DNA of 40,787 nt from XYD1-FULL-44-32 sp964355855 (GTDB lineage: Bacteria; Patescibacteriota; Minisyncoccia; Phycocordibacterales; XYD1-FULL-46-19), in contig CAYHFD010000004.1 of the NCBI GenBank assembly GCA_964355855.1, positions 1 to 40,787 of the forward strand, read 5' to 3'. The notes beneath the pieces were generated by a model that had not been told where the DNA came from, did not search any database, and saw only the letters and a list, made by a program, of their open reading frames with translations. This document shows positions 23,733 to 30,668 of this stretch, one piece after another. The stretch's first letter is position 1; every line of letters begins with the position of its first letter. Both the position numbers and the translations under genes were made by a program.

Positions 23733-23752
23733 ATATCATATATGATATATGT
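23729..23752. promoter_or_regulatory. Perfect 24-bp palindrome over the murA fusion start codon (probable operator)
   Basis: Two 12-base halves (ACATATATCATA and its exact complement) form a perfect palindrome. It covers the ATG of the HTH-MurA gene (23730-23732 on the minus strand) and lies about 80 bases from the divergent mreB start. Dimeric XRE regulators bind such symmetric sites. Autoregulation is inferred. Confidence 0.6.
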
Positions 23753-23790
23753 TTTAAAAAAGTGGGCAAGGTGGCGAGTGGTGGATATTG

Positions 23791-23819
23791 TTGCAGAGGA
23801 GTCTAGTCTAGTCCATAAT
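23791..23819 (+). promoter_or_regulatory. Promoter of the first mreB
   Basis: TTGCAG (23791-23796), a 17-base spacer and CATAAT (23814-23819). The predicted start near 23826 leaves only about four bases before the ATG at 23830. Confidence 0.5.
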
Positions 23820-23829
23820 TAGCTTAAAT

Positions 23830-24843
23830 ATGGCGTTTTTTACTAAAAAACTAGGTATAGATTTAGGTACGGCCAACACCCTGGTTTTTGTTCCAGGCGA
23901 GGGGATTGTTCTCAATGAACCCTCGGTAGTGGCCGTGTCGGAGTATGACAATAAAGTGGTGGCGGTGGGCAATGAAGCCAAGGATATGATTGGTAAAACC
24001 CCAGACAATATTCGGGCTTATCGACCAATGAAAGACGGCGTGATTGCCGATTATCGCGTCACCGAGGCCATGCTTAAATATTATATTGCCAAAGCCCTAG
24101 GCCCGTGGCACTTTTGGAAACCTGATGTCATGGTATCGGTGCCAGCTGGTGTAACTTCGACCGAGCGCCGAGCGGTGATTGAGGCGGCCATGAAAGCGGG
24201 GGCCAAAAATGCCTATGTCGTGAAAGAGCCGATTTTGGCCGCCATCGGGGCCGGAATTCCCATTTACGAGGCCAAAGGTCACATGGTGGTGGATATTGGT
24301 GGTGGTACGACCGATGTGGCGGTTATTTCTTTGGGTGGTATTGTAGCTTCAACTTCAGTTAAATACGCGGGAAATAAAATTGATCAGGCCATTGCTGATT
24401 ATATTAAAAAAACCTTTAACCTAGCTATCGGCGATAAAACTGCCGAAGAAGTAAAAATTGCCATTGGTTCAGCGGTGCCAGTCGAGGAAGAGACGGCCTA
24501 TCCTATAAAAGGTCGTGATTTTATGACTGGTTTACCACGTACGGCTGAAATAAAAACTAATGAAATAGTACGGGCGATTGATAATGAATTACGAGAAATT
24601 ATTAAAGCCATCAAACATGTTTTTCAGGAAACCCCCCCAGAACTTTCTCGGGATATTATTGAGTCGGGAATAATTATGACCGGCGGATCATCGCAACTTA
24701 AAAATTTACCGGAATTGGTTTTTCGTCGAACCGGAGTGAAGGCGGTTTTAGCCGAAGAGTCTTTATATTGTGTGGCGCGGGGAACAGGCGTGGCTTTAGA
24801 GCATCTTGATACTTATAAAAAAAGTGTTATTAGTAAAAAATAA
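23830..24843 (+). CDS. mreB: Rod shape-determining protein MreB (first copy)
   Basis: Actin-like ATPase that forms membrane-associated filaments and guides wall elongation. 337 residues. It begins MAFFTKKLGIDLGTANTLVF, with phosphate-1 motif DLGTANT. Other actin-fold motifs are ERRAVIEAAMKAGA, the phosphate-2 motif MVVDIGGGTTDVAVISLGG and the adenosine motif IIMTGGSSQLKNLPEL. A short hydrophobic N-terminus suits membrane binding. This copy stands apart from mreC/mreD and is divergent from the murA fusion, followed by holB. A second mreB lies 3.7 kb downstream. The promoter gives an almost leaderless mRNA. Confidence 0.95.
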   Translation: MAFFTKKLGIDLGTANTLVFVPGEGIVLNEPSVVAVSEYDNKVVAVGNEAKDMIGKTPDNIRAYRPMKDGVIADYRVTEAMLKYYIAKALGPWHFWKPDVMVSVPAGVTSTERRAVIEAAMKAGAKNAYVVKEPILAAIGAGIPIYEAKGHMVVDIGGGTTDVAVISLGGIVASTSVKYAGNKIDQAIADYIKKTFNLAIGDKTAEEVKIAIGSAVPVEEETAYPIKGRDFMTGLPRTAEIKTNEIVRAIDNELREIIKAIKHVFQETPPELSRDIIESGIIMTGGSSQLKNLPELVFRRTGVKAVLAEESLYCVARGTGVALEHLDTYKKSVISKK

Positions 24844-24847
24844 TCAT

Positions 24848-25522
24848 TTGCTTCCCCCTTCATTTAATCACCATTCATATTTAGTAATAGGCGATCAAGC
24901 AGTCGCTCTTTTAAAATTACGCGAGCGATTAGAGCTAGAAATGGGACACAGTTTAGAATCAGATCCCGATTCGTTAGTGTTAAAGTATAAAAATTTTGGG
25001 GTAGATGATAGTCGTGAGCTTAAAGGTCGGATATTGGGCCGACCACTGGCTGGACAAAATAAAAATATAATAGTGACAGTGGGTAATATGACCAATGCTG
25101 CTCAAAATGCCTTACTGAAGGTCCTAGAGGAACCAACCACTAGCACTCGTATTTTTATTATTGCTCGTTCAATTAAACTTTTTTTAGCTACTATAATTTC
25201 TCGTTCGGAAATAATAATACTAAATGAGGATAGTGATTGGCCAGAAAATTATTACTATAAATTAGCTTCTGATTTCATTTGCGCTTCTCCGGCCGGTCGA
25301 CTTGGCACCTTGTTTTTGTGGCAAAAAGAGGAAAAAATTACCAAAGATTTTCTAGTTGGTTTTTTAGACTGCCTGGAAAATATTAATACTCAAAAGTTTG
25401 GTATGTCTTCAGACTGGAAAAAACCAGTTGTATTGGCCCGCAAATATATTTATGACCAAGCGCTTTTACCACGGTTGGTACTTGAATATCTAGCCGTGGC
25501 TTTGCCGGTGGCTCGGGTTTAG
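24848..25522 (+). CDS. holB: DNA polymerase III delta-prime-like subunit (HolB)
   Basis: 224 residues from TTG 24848, four bases after the mreB stop; an in-frame TTG at 24806 and a GTG at 24824 inside mreB are alternatives. The best marker is NAAQNALLKVLEEPTTSTRIF, the conserved segment of clamp-loader subunits delta-prime and gamma/tau. The preceding GRPLAGQNKNIIVTVGNM corresponds to the sensor strand. The N-terminal Walker A region of gamma/tau is absent, as in delta-prime, and the protein is shorter than typical (about 300-330). It would help load the sliding clamp. No SD site is seen, so it may be coupled to mreB translation. Start uncertain. Confidence 0.75.
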   Translation: MLPPSFNHHSYLVIGDQAVALLKLRERLELEMGHSLESDPDSLVLKYKNFGVDDSRELKGRILGRPLAGQNKNIIVTVGNMTNAAQNALLKVLEEPTTSTRIFIIARSIKLFLATIISRSEIIILNEDSDWPENYYYKLASDFICASPAGRLGTLFLWQKEEKITKDFLVGFLDCLENINTQKFGMSSDWKKPVVLARKYIYDQALLPRLVLEYLAVALPVARV

Positions 25523-25528
25523 TCCAGA

Positions 25529-25537
25529 TGTTATAAT
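25529..25537 (+). promoter_or_regulatory. Extended -10 promoter of frr
   Basis: TGT-TATAAT (-10 at 25532-25537) with no good -35 box. Six bases separate it from the ATG at 25544, so transcription should begin at the start codon itself (leaderless mRNA). Confidence 0.55.
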
Positions 25538-25543
25538 AACGCC

Positions 25544-26095
25544 ATGTCGTATAATTTTTCACAATTTAGCACCCGCACTAATGAAATAGAGGATTGGCTT
25601 AAAAAGGAATTTGCGGCAGTTAGGACTGGCAAGGCTTCGCCTCTTTTTTTAGATAATGTTTTGGTTGAATCATATGGAACAAAAACACCAATCAAACATA
25701 TTGCCGCTATTTCTATTGAAGATGCCAAAACTCTACGAGTAAGCCCTTGGGACCGCAATCATGTTAAAGATATAGAAAGTGCGATTGCGGCCGCTAACTT
25801 GGGGGTTTCCACGGCCCCAGATTCGGTTGGAATTAGAATAATTTTTCCGGATCTTTCTAGTGAACGGCGCCTAGTCCTAGCTAAAATTTTAAAAGAAAAA
25901 TTTGAGGAGGCCAAAGTCTCTATCCGCAAGGAAAGAGAAAAAGTCATCGCTGATATTGAAGTTAAGGCTAAAGACAAAGAGATAAGTGAAGACGATAAAT
26001 TTAAATTTAAGGAAGATTTGCAAAAACTAGTTGATGAATCGGTGGTCAAGTTGGAAATTATTACTACCGCCAAAGAAGAAGAAATTAATAAATAA
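25544..26095 (+). CDS. frr: Ribosome recycling factor
   Basis: Splits post-termination ribosomes together with EF-G. 183 residues, the normal size. It shows the three-helix bundle with inserted beta domain: the first helix FSTRTNEIEDWLKKEFAAVRTGKASP (abridged), the conserved YGTKTPIKHIAAISI and TLRVSPWDRN, then IRIIFPDLSSERR and the long charged C-terminal helices with RKEREKVIADIE. The start codon is fixed by the start MSYNFSQF and by the promoter seven bases upstream. Usually frr follows tsf and pyrH; here it follows holB and precedes rseP. Confidence 0.95.
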   Translation: MSYNFSQFSTRTNEIEDWLKKEFAAVRTGKASPLFLDNVLVESYGTKTPIKHIAAISIEDAKTLRVSPWDRNHVKDIESAIAAANLGVSTAPDSVGIRIIFPDLSSERRLVLAKILKEKFEEAKVSIRKEREKVIADIEVKAKDKEISEDDKFKFKEDLQKLVDESVVKLEIITTAKEEEINK

Positions 26096-26113
26096 TTTAC
26101 TATTGTAAAATTT

Positions 26114-27211
26114 ATGACCGCTATCCTTTTTATTTTAATTATTGCTGTTTTGGTTTTTGTGCATGAACTAGGACATTTTTTAGCGGCCAAATTTTTTGGG
26201 GTGCGAGTCGATGAATTTGGCCTTGGTTTCCCTCCGCGGGCCATAGCGTGGAAAAAAGGGGAAACTACTTATTCTTTGAACTTTGTGCCATTTGGTGGTT
26301 TTGTCAAAATATTTGGGGAAACCCCCAACGAAGAGACTGAACAAGGACCAGATCGACCCCACAGTCTTACTTTTAAACCCAAATGGCAACAAGCATTAAT
26401 TTTGTTTGGCGGAGTATTTTTTAATTGGCTTTTTGCCTGGTTGCTTATTTCGATTGGTTTTATGTCTGGTTTACCAATGTCGACCGAAAGTGCCAAAGGT
26501 GGAGGCTTTAATTTAGAAAATACTCAAACTGCTATTATTCAAATAATGCCCGGCTCACCCGCTGAAAAAGCCGGACTTACAGCCGGAGATAAAATTATTT
26601 ATATTGCGACCGCTAAAACTAAAGTTGATAAGCCAAACGTAGCCCAGTTTCAACAAGCTATTAAAACTGCTCCCAACCTAGTGACGGTCGGATATGAAAG
26701 AAGGGGTAGTTTGAAGCAAACTAGTTTAACGCCGATAAATGGTTTAACTGCTGGTGGTCTAGCGATTGGGGTTGCCTTAGACGAAATTGGCAGTCTTAAA
26801 TTACCAGTTCATTTAGCGGTATGGCATGGTTTTGATTACACTTTTAAAATGACTGGCAGTCTATTGTCGGGATTAAAAGAAGTGGTTACTGGTTTGTTGG
26901 CGGGTAATTCAGTCAAGGAGGCCGTGGTTGGTCCAATCGGGATTGCCGGATTGGTTGGCGACGCGCGAGCTTTGGGTTTCATTTACGTTCTAACTTTTGC
27001 CGCCTTTATTTCACTAGATTTAGCGATTATTAACCTTATTCCTTTCCCCGCCTTAGATGGTGGCCGCTTGTTTTTTCTTCTTATTGAGGCTATTAAAGGT
27101 TCACCAATTAAGCCTAAAATTGCCAACATCTTTAATTTGGTTGGATTTTTGTTGCTTATTTGTCTAATGGTATTTATTACTATCATTGACATCATCCGTT
27201 CTTTTAATTGA
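26114..27211 (+). CDS. rseP: Site-2 protease family membrane metalloprotease (RseP-like)
   Basis: Cleaves transmembrane helices of regulatory proteins within the membrane; zinc enzyme. 365 residues. The first helix contains the active-site motif VHELGHFLAAK (about residue 16). A PDZ domain lies at about 130-210 (IMPGSPAEKAGLTAGDKI), and the third zinc ligand is in NLIPFPALDGGRL near residue 310. There are four predicted transmembrane helices, as in M50B proteases. It lies 18 bases after frr; the frr-rseP-proS order occurs in other bacteria (there with dxr and cdsA). Its substrate is unknown here; an anti-sigma factor was not seen in the window. Confidence 0.93.
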   Translation: MTAILFILIIAVLVFVHELGHFLAAKFFGVRVDEFGLGFPPRAIAWKKGETTYSLNFVPFGGFVKIFGETPNEETEQGPDRPHSLTFKPKWQQALILFGGVFFNWLFAWLLISIGFMSGLPMSTESAKGGGFNLENTQTAIIQIMPGSPAEKAGLTAGDKIIYIATAKTKVDKPNVAQFQQAIKTAPNLVTVGYERRGSLKQTSLTPINGLTAGGLAIGVALDEIGSLKLPVHLAVWHGFDYTFKMTGSLLSGLKEVVTGLLAGNSVKEAVVGPIGIAGLVGDARALGFIYVLTFAAFISLDLAIINLIPFPALDGGRLFFLLIEAIKGSPIKPKIANIFNLVGFLLLICLMVFITIIDIIRSFN

Positions 27212-27245
27212 TAAAAAAACATAAAAACTAATAATCTGGGTCGTT

Positions 27246-27274
27246 TTGACCCCCCTTCATTTTTAGTCTATTAT
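27246..27274 (+). promoter_or_regulatory. Promoter of proS
   Basis: TTGACC (27246-27251), a 17-base spacer and TATTAT (27269-27274). Six bases later is the ATG at 27281, so the predicted transcript starts exactly at the start codon. A small GGGTC/GACCC hairpin (27238-27252) overlaps the -35 box. Confidence 0.75.
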
Positions 27275-27280
27275 TAGTCA

Positions 27281-28531
27281 ATGCAACAAACAAAACTCTT
27301 TACTAAGACTAGACGAGAGGACCCAACTGATGAAACCTCTCAAAATGCCAAATTACTCATTAGGGCTGGTTTTGTTCACAAAGAAATGGCTGGTGTTTAT
27401 TCTTTTTTACCTTTAGGCCTTAAGGTTTTAGAAAAAATAAAGGCGATTGTCAGAGAGGAAATGAATAATATTGGGGCGGAAGAATTAGTCCTGACTGCTC
27501 TACAAGATAAGGAGTTGTGGCAGAAAACTGACCGTTGGGACGACGCCAAAGTTGATATTTGGTTTAAAACAAAATTAAAAAATGGTACCGAGCTAGGTTT
27601 AGGTATGAGTCACGAGGAACCATTGGTGCAGATTATGAAAGACCACATTAAGTCGTATCGTGACCTGCCGGTTTTTGCTTACCAATTTCAAACAAAGTTT
27701 CGCAACGAATTGCGACCCAAATCGGGGATTATGCGCGGACGAGAATTTTTAATGAAGGACATGTATTCTTTTCACACCAGCGAAGACGATTTAGATGACT
27801 TTTACTCCAAAGTTGAAAAGGCCTACGAGCGGGTTTATGAGCGGGTGGGTCTGGGGGATAGGACCTTTAAAACTTTTGCCTCGGGTGGTATTTTTGCCAA
27901 GTATAGTCATGAATACCAAACCTTAAGTGAAGCTGGTGAGGACACCATTTATGTTTCGCGGGCCAAAAACATTGCAATTAATGAAGAGGTTTATACCGAT
28001 GAAGTGCTAAATGATATTGGTCTTGAGCGAAGTGAACTTGAAATAGCCAAGGCTATTGAAGTGGGTAATATTTTTAAACTTGGTACGCGTTTTTCCGAAC
28101 CATTAGGGTTACAATATTTAGATGAAACTGGCAAAGCTCACCCGGTGGTTATGGGTTGTTTTGGACTTGGTATATCCAGACTAATGGGGACTATTGTCGA
28201 AACCTGGTCTGACCAGGGTGGAATGGTTTGGCCCAAAGCCGTTGCCCCTTTCGCGGTACATCTGGTTTCTCTTGGTAATACTAATGACGTAGTGACCACC
28301 GCTTTTGATTTATACGCTAAACTTAAATCTAACAACATCGAAGTTCTTTACGATGACCGCGAATTATCCGCGGGTGAAAAATTATCTGACGCCGATCTTT
28401 TGGGTATACCCAAGCGGGTGGTGGTGAGCGAAAAAACTATTGCCGGTGGTAAATTAGAAGTTAAAGATCGGCGGACCGGAGTGGTTGATTTTCAAACAGT
28501 CGAAGAGTTGATTTCTAATTTACGCCAATAA
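27281..28531 (+). CDS. proS: Prolyl-tRNA synthetase, form without editing insertion
   Basis: Charges tRNA-Pro. 416 residues, against about 570 for the usual bacterial enzyme. Motif 1 region: YSFLPLGLKVLEKIKAIVREE. Motif 2: FRNELRPKSGIMRGREFLMKD. Motif 3: GCFGLGISRLMGTIVE. A C-terminal anticodon-binding domain is present (from about residue 330, including LYDDRELSAGEKLSDAD in part). Between motifs 2 and 3 the large insertion domain that hydrolyses Ala-tRNA-Pro is missing. Such short enzymes are known, for example in Alphaproteobacteria; separate trans-editing factors may compensate. The start codon coincides with the predicted transcription start. Confidence 0.95.
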   Translation: MQQTKLFTKTRREDPTDETSQNAKLLIRAGFVHKEMAGVYSFLPLGLKVLEKIKAIVREEMNNIGAEELVLTALQDKELWQKTDRWDDAKVDIWFKTKLKNGTELGLGMSHEEPLVQIMKDHIKSYRDLPVFAYQFQTKFRNELRPKSGIMRGREFLMKDMYSFHTSEDDLDDFYSKVEKAYERVYERVGLGDRTFKTFASGGIFAKYSHEYQTLSEAGEDTIYVSRAKNIAINEEVYTDEVLNDIGLERSELEIAKAIEVGNIFKLGTRFSEPLGLQYLDETGKAHPVVMGCFGLGISRLMGTIVETWSDQGGMVWPKAVAPFAVHLVSLGNTNDVVTTAFDLYAKLKSNNIEVLYDDRELSAGEKLSDADLLGIPKRVVVSEKTIAGGKLEVKDRRTGVVDFQTVEELISNLRQ

Positions 28532-28546
28532 TATAAATTTTCTACC

Positions 28547-29599
28547 ATGATTGAACGTTTTCGTGAAATGATGTCATATGATATTGGTATCGACCTCGGT
28601 ACCGCTAATACTTTAGTGTATGTTAAAGGTAGTGGAATTGTCATGGCTGAACCGTCAATTGTCGCTTTAAACCAAAAAACTGGTCGAGTGGTGGCGGTTG
28701 GAGAAGATGCCAGCCAAATGATTGGCCGTACACCAGCTCATATTACAGCGGTTAGGCCACTAGAAAATGGCGTTATTTCTAATTTTGAGGTAGCTGAAGA
28801 AATGTTGGCCTATTTTTTACGCAAAGCGACTGCCGATTTACCTAAAAAATTTTTTCGTCCACGGGTGGTAATTGGTGTGCCATCAGGTATTACTAATGTG
28901 GAAAGACGAGCCGTGCGTGATGCGGTAAAAAACGCCGGCGCGGGAGAAGTACATATTATTGAGGAACCAATGGCGGCGGCTTTAGGTATTCGGTTGCCTG
29001 TCCATGACCCGGTCGGGACGATGATTATTGACATGGGGGGTGGGACGACTGATATCGCCGTCATTTCTCTTGGTGGAGTAGTTAATGCAAAAAATCTTCA
29101 TATTGCTGGTGAAAAATTAAATCAAGATATTATTGGCTATGTCCGCGATGAATTTAAAATTTTATTAGGTGAACGAACGGCGGAAGAAGTAAAAGTAGCC
29201 ATTGGTTCAGTGCAAAAATTAGACGAACCACTCGAAGCTGCTATTCGCGGGCGTGATTTAGTTACTGGCCTACCGCGCGAGGTTATTATTACTGATTCTG
29301 ATATTAGAGAGGCTATTCAGTCTTCTATTATGCAGTTGGTAGAGGCAATTAAAGAAGTGCTTGAGTCTACGCCACCAGAAGTTATCTCTGATATAATGCA
29401 TCGTGGTATTGTTTTGGTTGGTGGCGCCGCCCAGTTGTCGGGTATGAAAAAACTACTAGAGCACGAATTGCATATCCCTATTCATTTAGTCGATGAACCA
29501 TATACGGCTGTCGTCAGGGGGACTGGTATTATTCTAGAAGACATAGATTTACATCGCGAAATATTAATTGACAATGAAGACGAATTACCTCCTCGATAA
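28547..29599 (+). CDS. mreB: Rod shape-determining protein MreB (second copy)
   Basis: 350 residues. The N-terminus MIERFREMMSYDIGIDLGTANTLVY (abridged) adds an amphipathic helix before phosphate-1. Other motifs: RRAVRDAVKNAGAGEVHIIE, MIIDMGGGTTDIAVISLGG (phosphate-2) and GIVLVGGAAQLSGMKKLLE (adenosine). It starts the classical mreB-mreC-mreD-mrdA order, 16 bases after proS, and overlaps mreC. It is clearly paralogous to the copy at 23830-24843 but differs in many positions, so it is not a recent duplicate. The two filaments may co-polymerise or divide tasks. The in-frame ATGs at 28568 and 28571 are alternative starts. Confidence 0.95.
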   Translation: MIERFREMMSYDIGIDLGTANTLVYVKGSGIVMAEPSIVALNQKTGRVVAVGEDASQMIGRTPAHITAVRPLENGVISNFEVAEEMLAYFLRKATADLPKKFFRPRVVIGVPSGITNVERRAVRDAVKNAGAGEVHIIEEPMAAALGIRLPVHDPVGTMIIDMGGGTTDIAVISLGGVVNAKNLHIAGEKLNQDIIGYVRDEFKILLGERTAEEVKVAIGSVQKLDEPLEAAIRGRDLVTGLPREVIITDSDIREAIQSSIMQLVEAIKEVLESTPPEVISDIMHRGIVLVGGAAQLSGMKKLLEHELHIPIHLVDEPYTAVVRGTGIILEDIDLHREILIDNEDELPPR

Positions 29600-30413
29600 A
29601 AAAACTATTTTTAGTAACCGCCCCCGCCGGGGCGGGGGCGGTCCTTGGACTTTCTTAATTATTCTAATAATTGTGTTTACCCTTGGTGGGTTTTTTGTTT
29701 ATCAGTTATTTTCTGGACCAGCGACCAAAATTGTGACACCAATGAAGGCTGGTGGTAGCGCCCTAGTCTTTTCCTTGGGGAATAGCTTGCCATACTTTCG
29801 GGCCAAAGAATCCTTAGTGAGAGAAAATTTAGAATTGAAATCAAAATTAAACATAGCCCGTCGGCAGGTGACCGGAATGTCTATCAAACTTGATGAATTG
29901 TCGACTTTGGCTCAATCGGTTGGTCGTGATTATAATAATCACTCAAACATTACCATAGCCAAAGTGTTAGCACCCACGGGTTTTTTGACCTACGATCTAT
30001 TATTGATTGATCGGGGAAATAAAACTTTGGGCAAAATTAATAGTATCAAGCGTGGCGATTTGGCTTTAAGTGAAAATAATTTACTCTTGGGTGAAGTGGT
30101 CGAGGTCGGTGCTTTTGTTAGTAAAGTCAGACTTTATTCTTCGGCTGGCCGAAAAACCGCTATTGCCATTGGTCATGAAAATATTTCAGCTTTAGCTGTT
30201 GGTCGGGGCGGTGGCAACTATCTAGCCACTCTACCAGTAGCCAGCAAGATTGTTCACAATGATTTGGTCAGAGTAACAAGAAATAATCGAGAATATATTT
30301 TAGGGGTAGTGGGGGCAATTGAAAAAAGCGAGGAAGCGCCATATCAGCGAATTTATATCAAACCAACAGTCAATATTTATGAACTACGATTCATCGGTCT
30401 TGGTCAGCGCTAG
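29574..30413 (+). CDS. mreC: Rod shape-determining protein MreC
   Basis: 279 residues. It has a short basic and Gly-rich cytoplasmic end (MKTNYLLDKKTIFSNRPRRG), one transmembrane helix (about 28-48), a coiled-coil stretch (LVRENLELKSKLNIARRQV) and the MreC beta-barrel domains (VLAPTGFLTYDLLLIDRGN and so on). MreC links cytoplasmic MreB to extracellular PBP2. The ATG at 29574 overlaps the end of mreB; a TTG six bases upstream is an alternative. A 26-bp GC palindrome lies within the first 25 codons. The position between mreB and mreD supports the call. Confidence 0.9.
   Translation: MKTNYLLDKKTIFSNRPRRGGGGPWTFLIILIIVFTLGGFFVYQLFSGPATKIVTPMKAGGSALVFSLGNSLPYFRAKESLVRENLELKSKLNIARRQVTGMSIKLDELSTLAQSVGRDYNNHSNITIAKVLAPTGFLTYDLLLIDRGNKTLGKINSIKRGDLALSENNLLLGEVVEVGAFVSKVRLYSSAGRKTAIAIGHENISALAVGRGGGNYLATLPVASKIVHNDLVRVTRNNREYILGVVGAIEKSEEAPYQRIYIKPTVNIYELRFIGLGQR
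29617..29642. repeat. 26-bp GC-only perfect palindrome in the 5' part of mreC
   Basis: The half ACCGCCCCCGCCG is followed by its exact complement, within AT-rich sequence 43 bases after the mreC start. It encodes Arg-Pro-Arg-Arg-Gly-Gly-Gly-Gly. In mRNA it would form a very stable hairpin in the path of initiating ribosomes. Confidence 0.7.
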
Positions 30414-30660
30414 GGTTATTTGGGGGTTGGCCGTACTTTTTTCGCTGATATTTTTACCCGGGATATGGTTAGTGGTTTTGGCAGTTTTGGGTGCTCTAAT
30501 TTTCCCGTTTTATTTTGAGGGGGTTTTGGTTGTACTTTTGTTTGAGTTGACCGTAAAACCAGATTATATTGGGGTCTGGTTTCTTCACTTGTGGGCTACC
30601 GTGTTAATTATTTTAATGATTGGATTGGGCCAATTTTTGCGTTCGCGACTTATGGTATAA
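30379..30660 (+). CDS. mreD: MreD-like membrane protein
   Basis: 93 residues, shorter than typical MreD (about 160). There are three hydrophobic segments (RVIWGLAVLFSLIFLPGIWLV, about 11-30; LVVLAVLGALIFPFYFEGVLVVLLFELTV, abridged; and WFLHLWATVLIILMIGLGQFL at about 67-87). MreD supports MreC in the elongasome. Identification rests mainly on position between mreC and mrdA and on the helical pattern with the acidic residue in F-E-L-T-V. The start chosen overlaps mreC by 35 bases. Upstream in-frame starts within mreC would extend it by 20 residues of non-hydrophobic sequence. Confidence 0.72.
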   Translation: MNYDSSVLVSARVIWGLAVLFSLIFLPGIWLVVLAVLGALIFPFYFEGVLVVLLFELTVKPDYIGVWFLHLWATVLIILMIGLGQFLRSRLMV

Positions 30661-30668
30661 TCGGGCAG

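Noticed and set aside
27238..27252. GGGTC/GACCC hairpin as a terminator of rseP
   Set aside because: A 5-bp stem without an adjacent U run; it overlaps the proS -35 box and is more likely incidental.
30591..30668. Longer N-terminus for PBP2
   Set aside because: It lies inside mreD in another frame; ATG 30669 gives the expected short cytoplasmic end.
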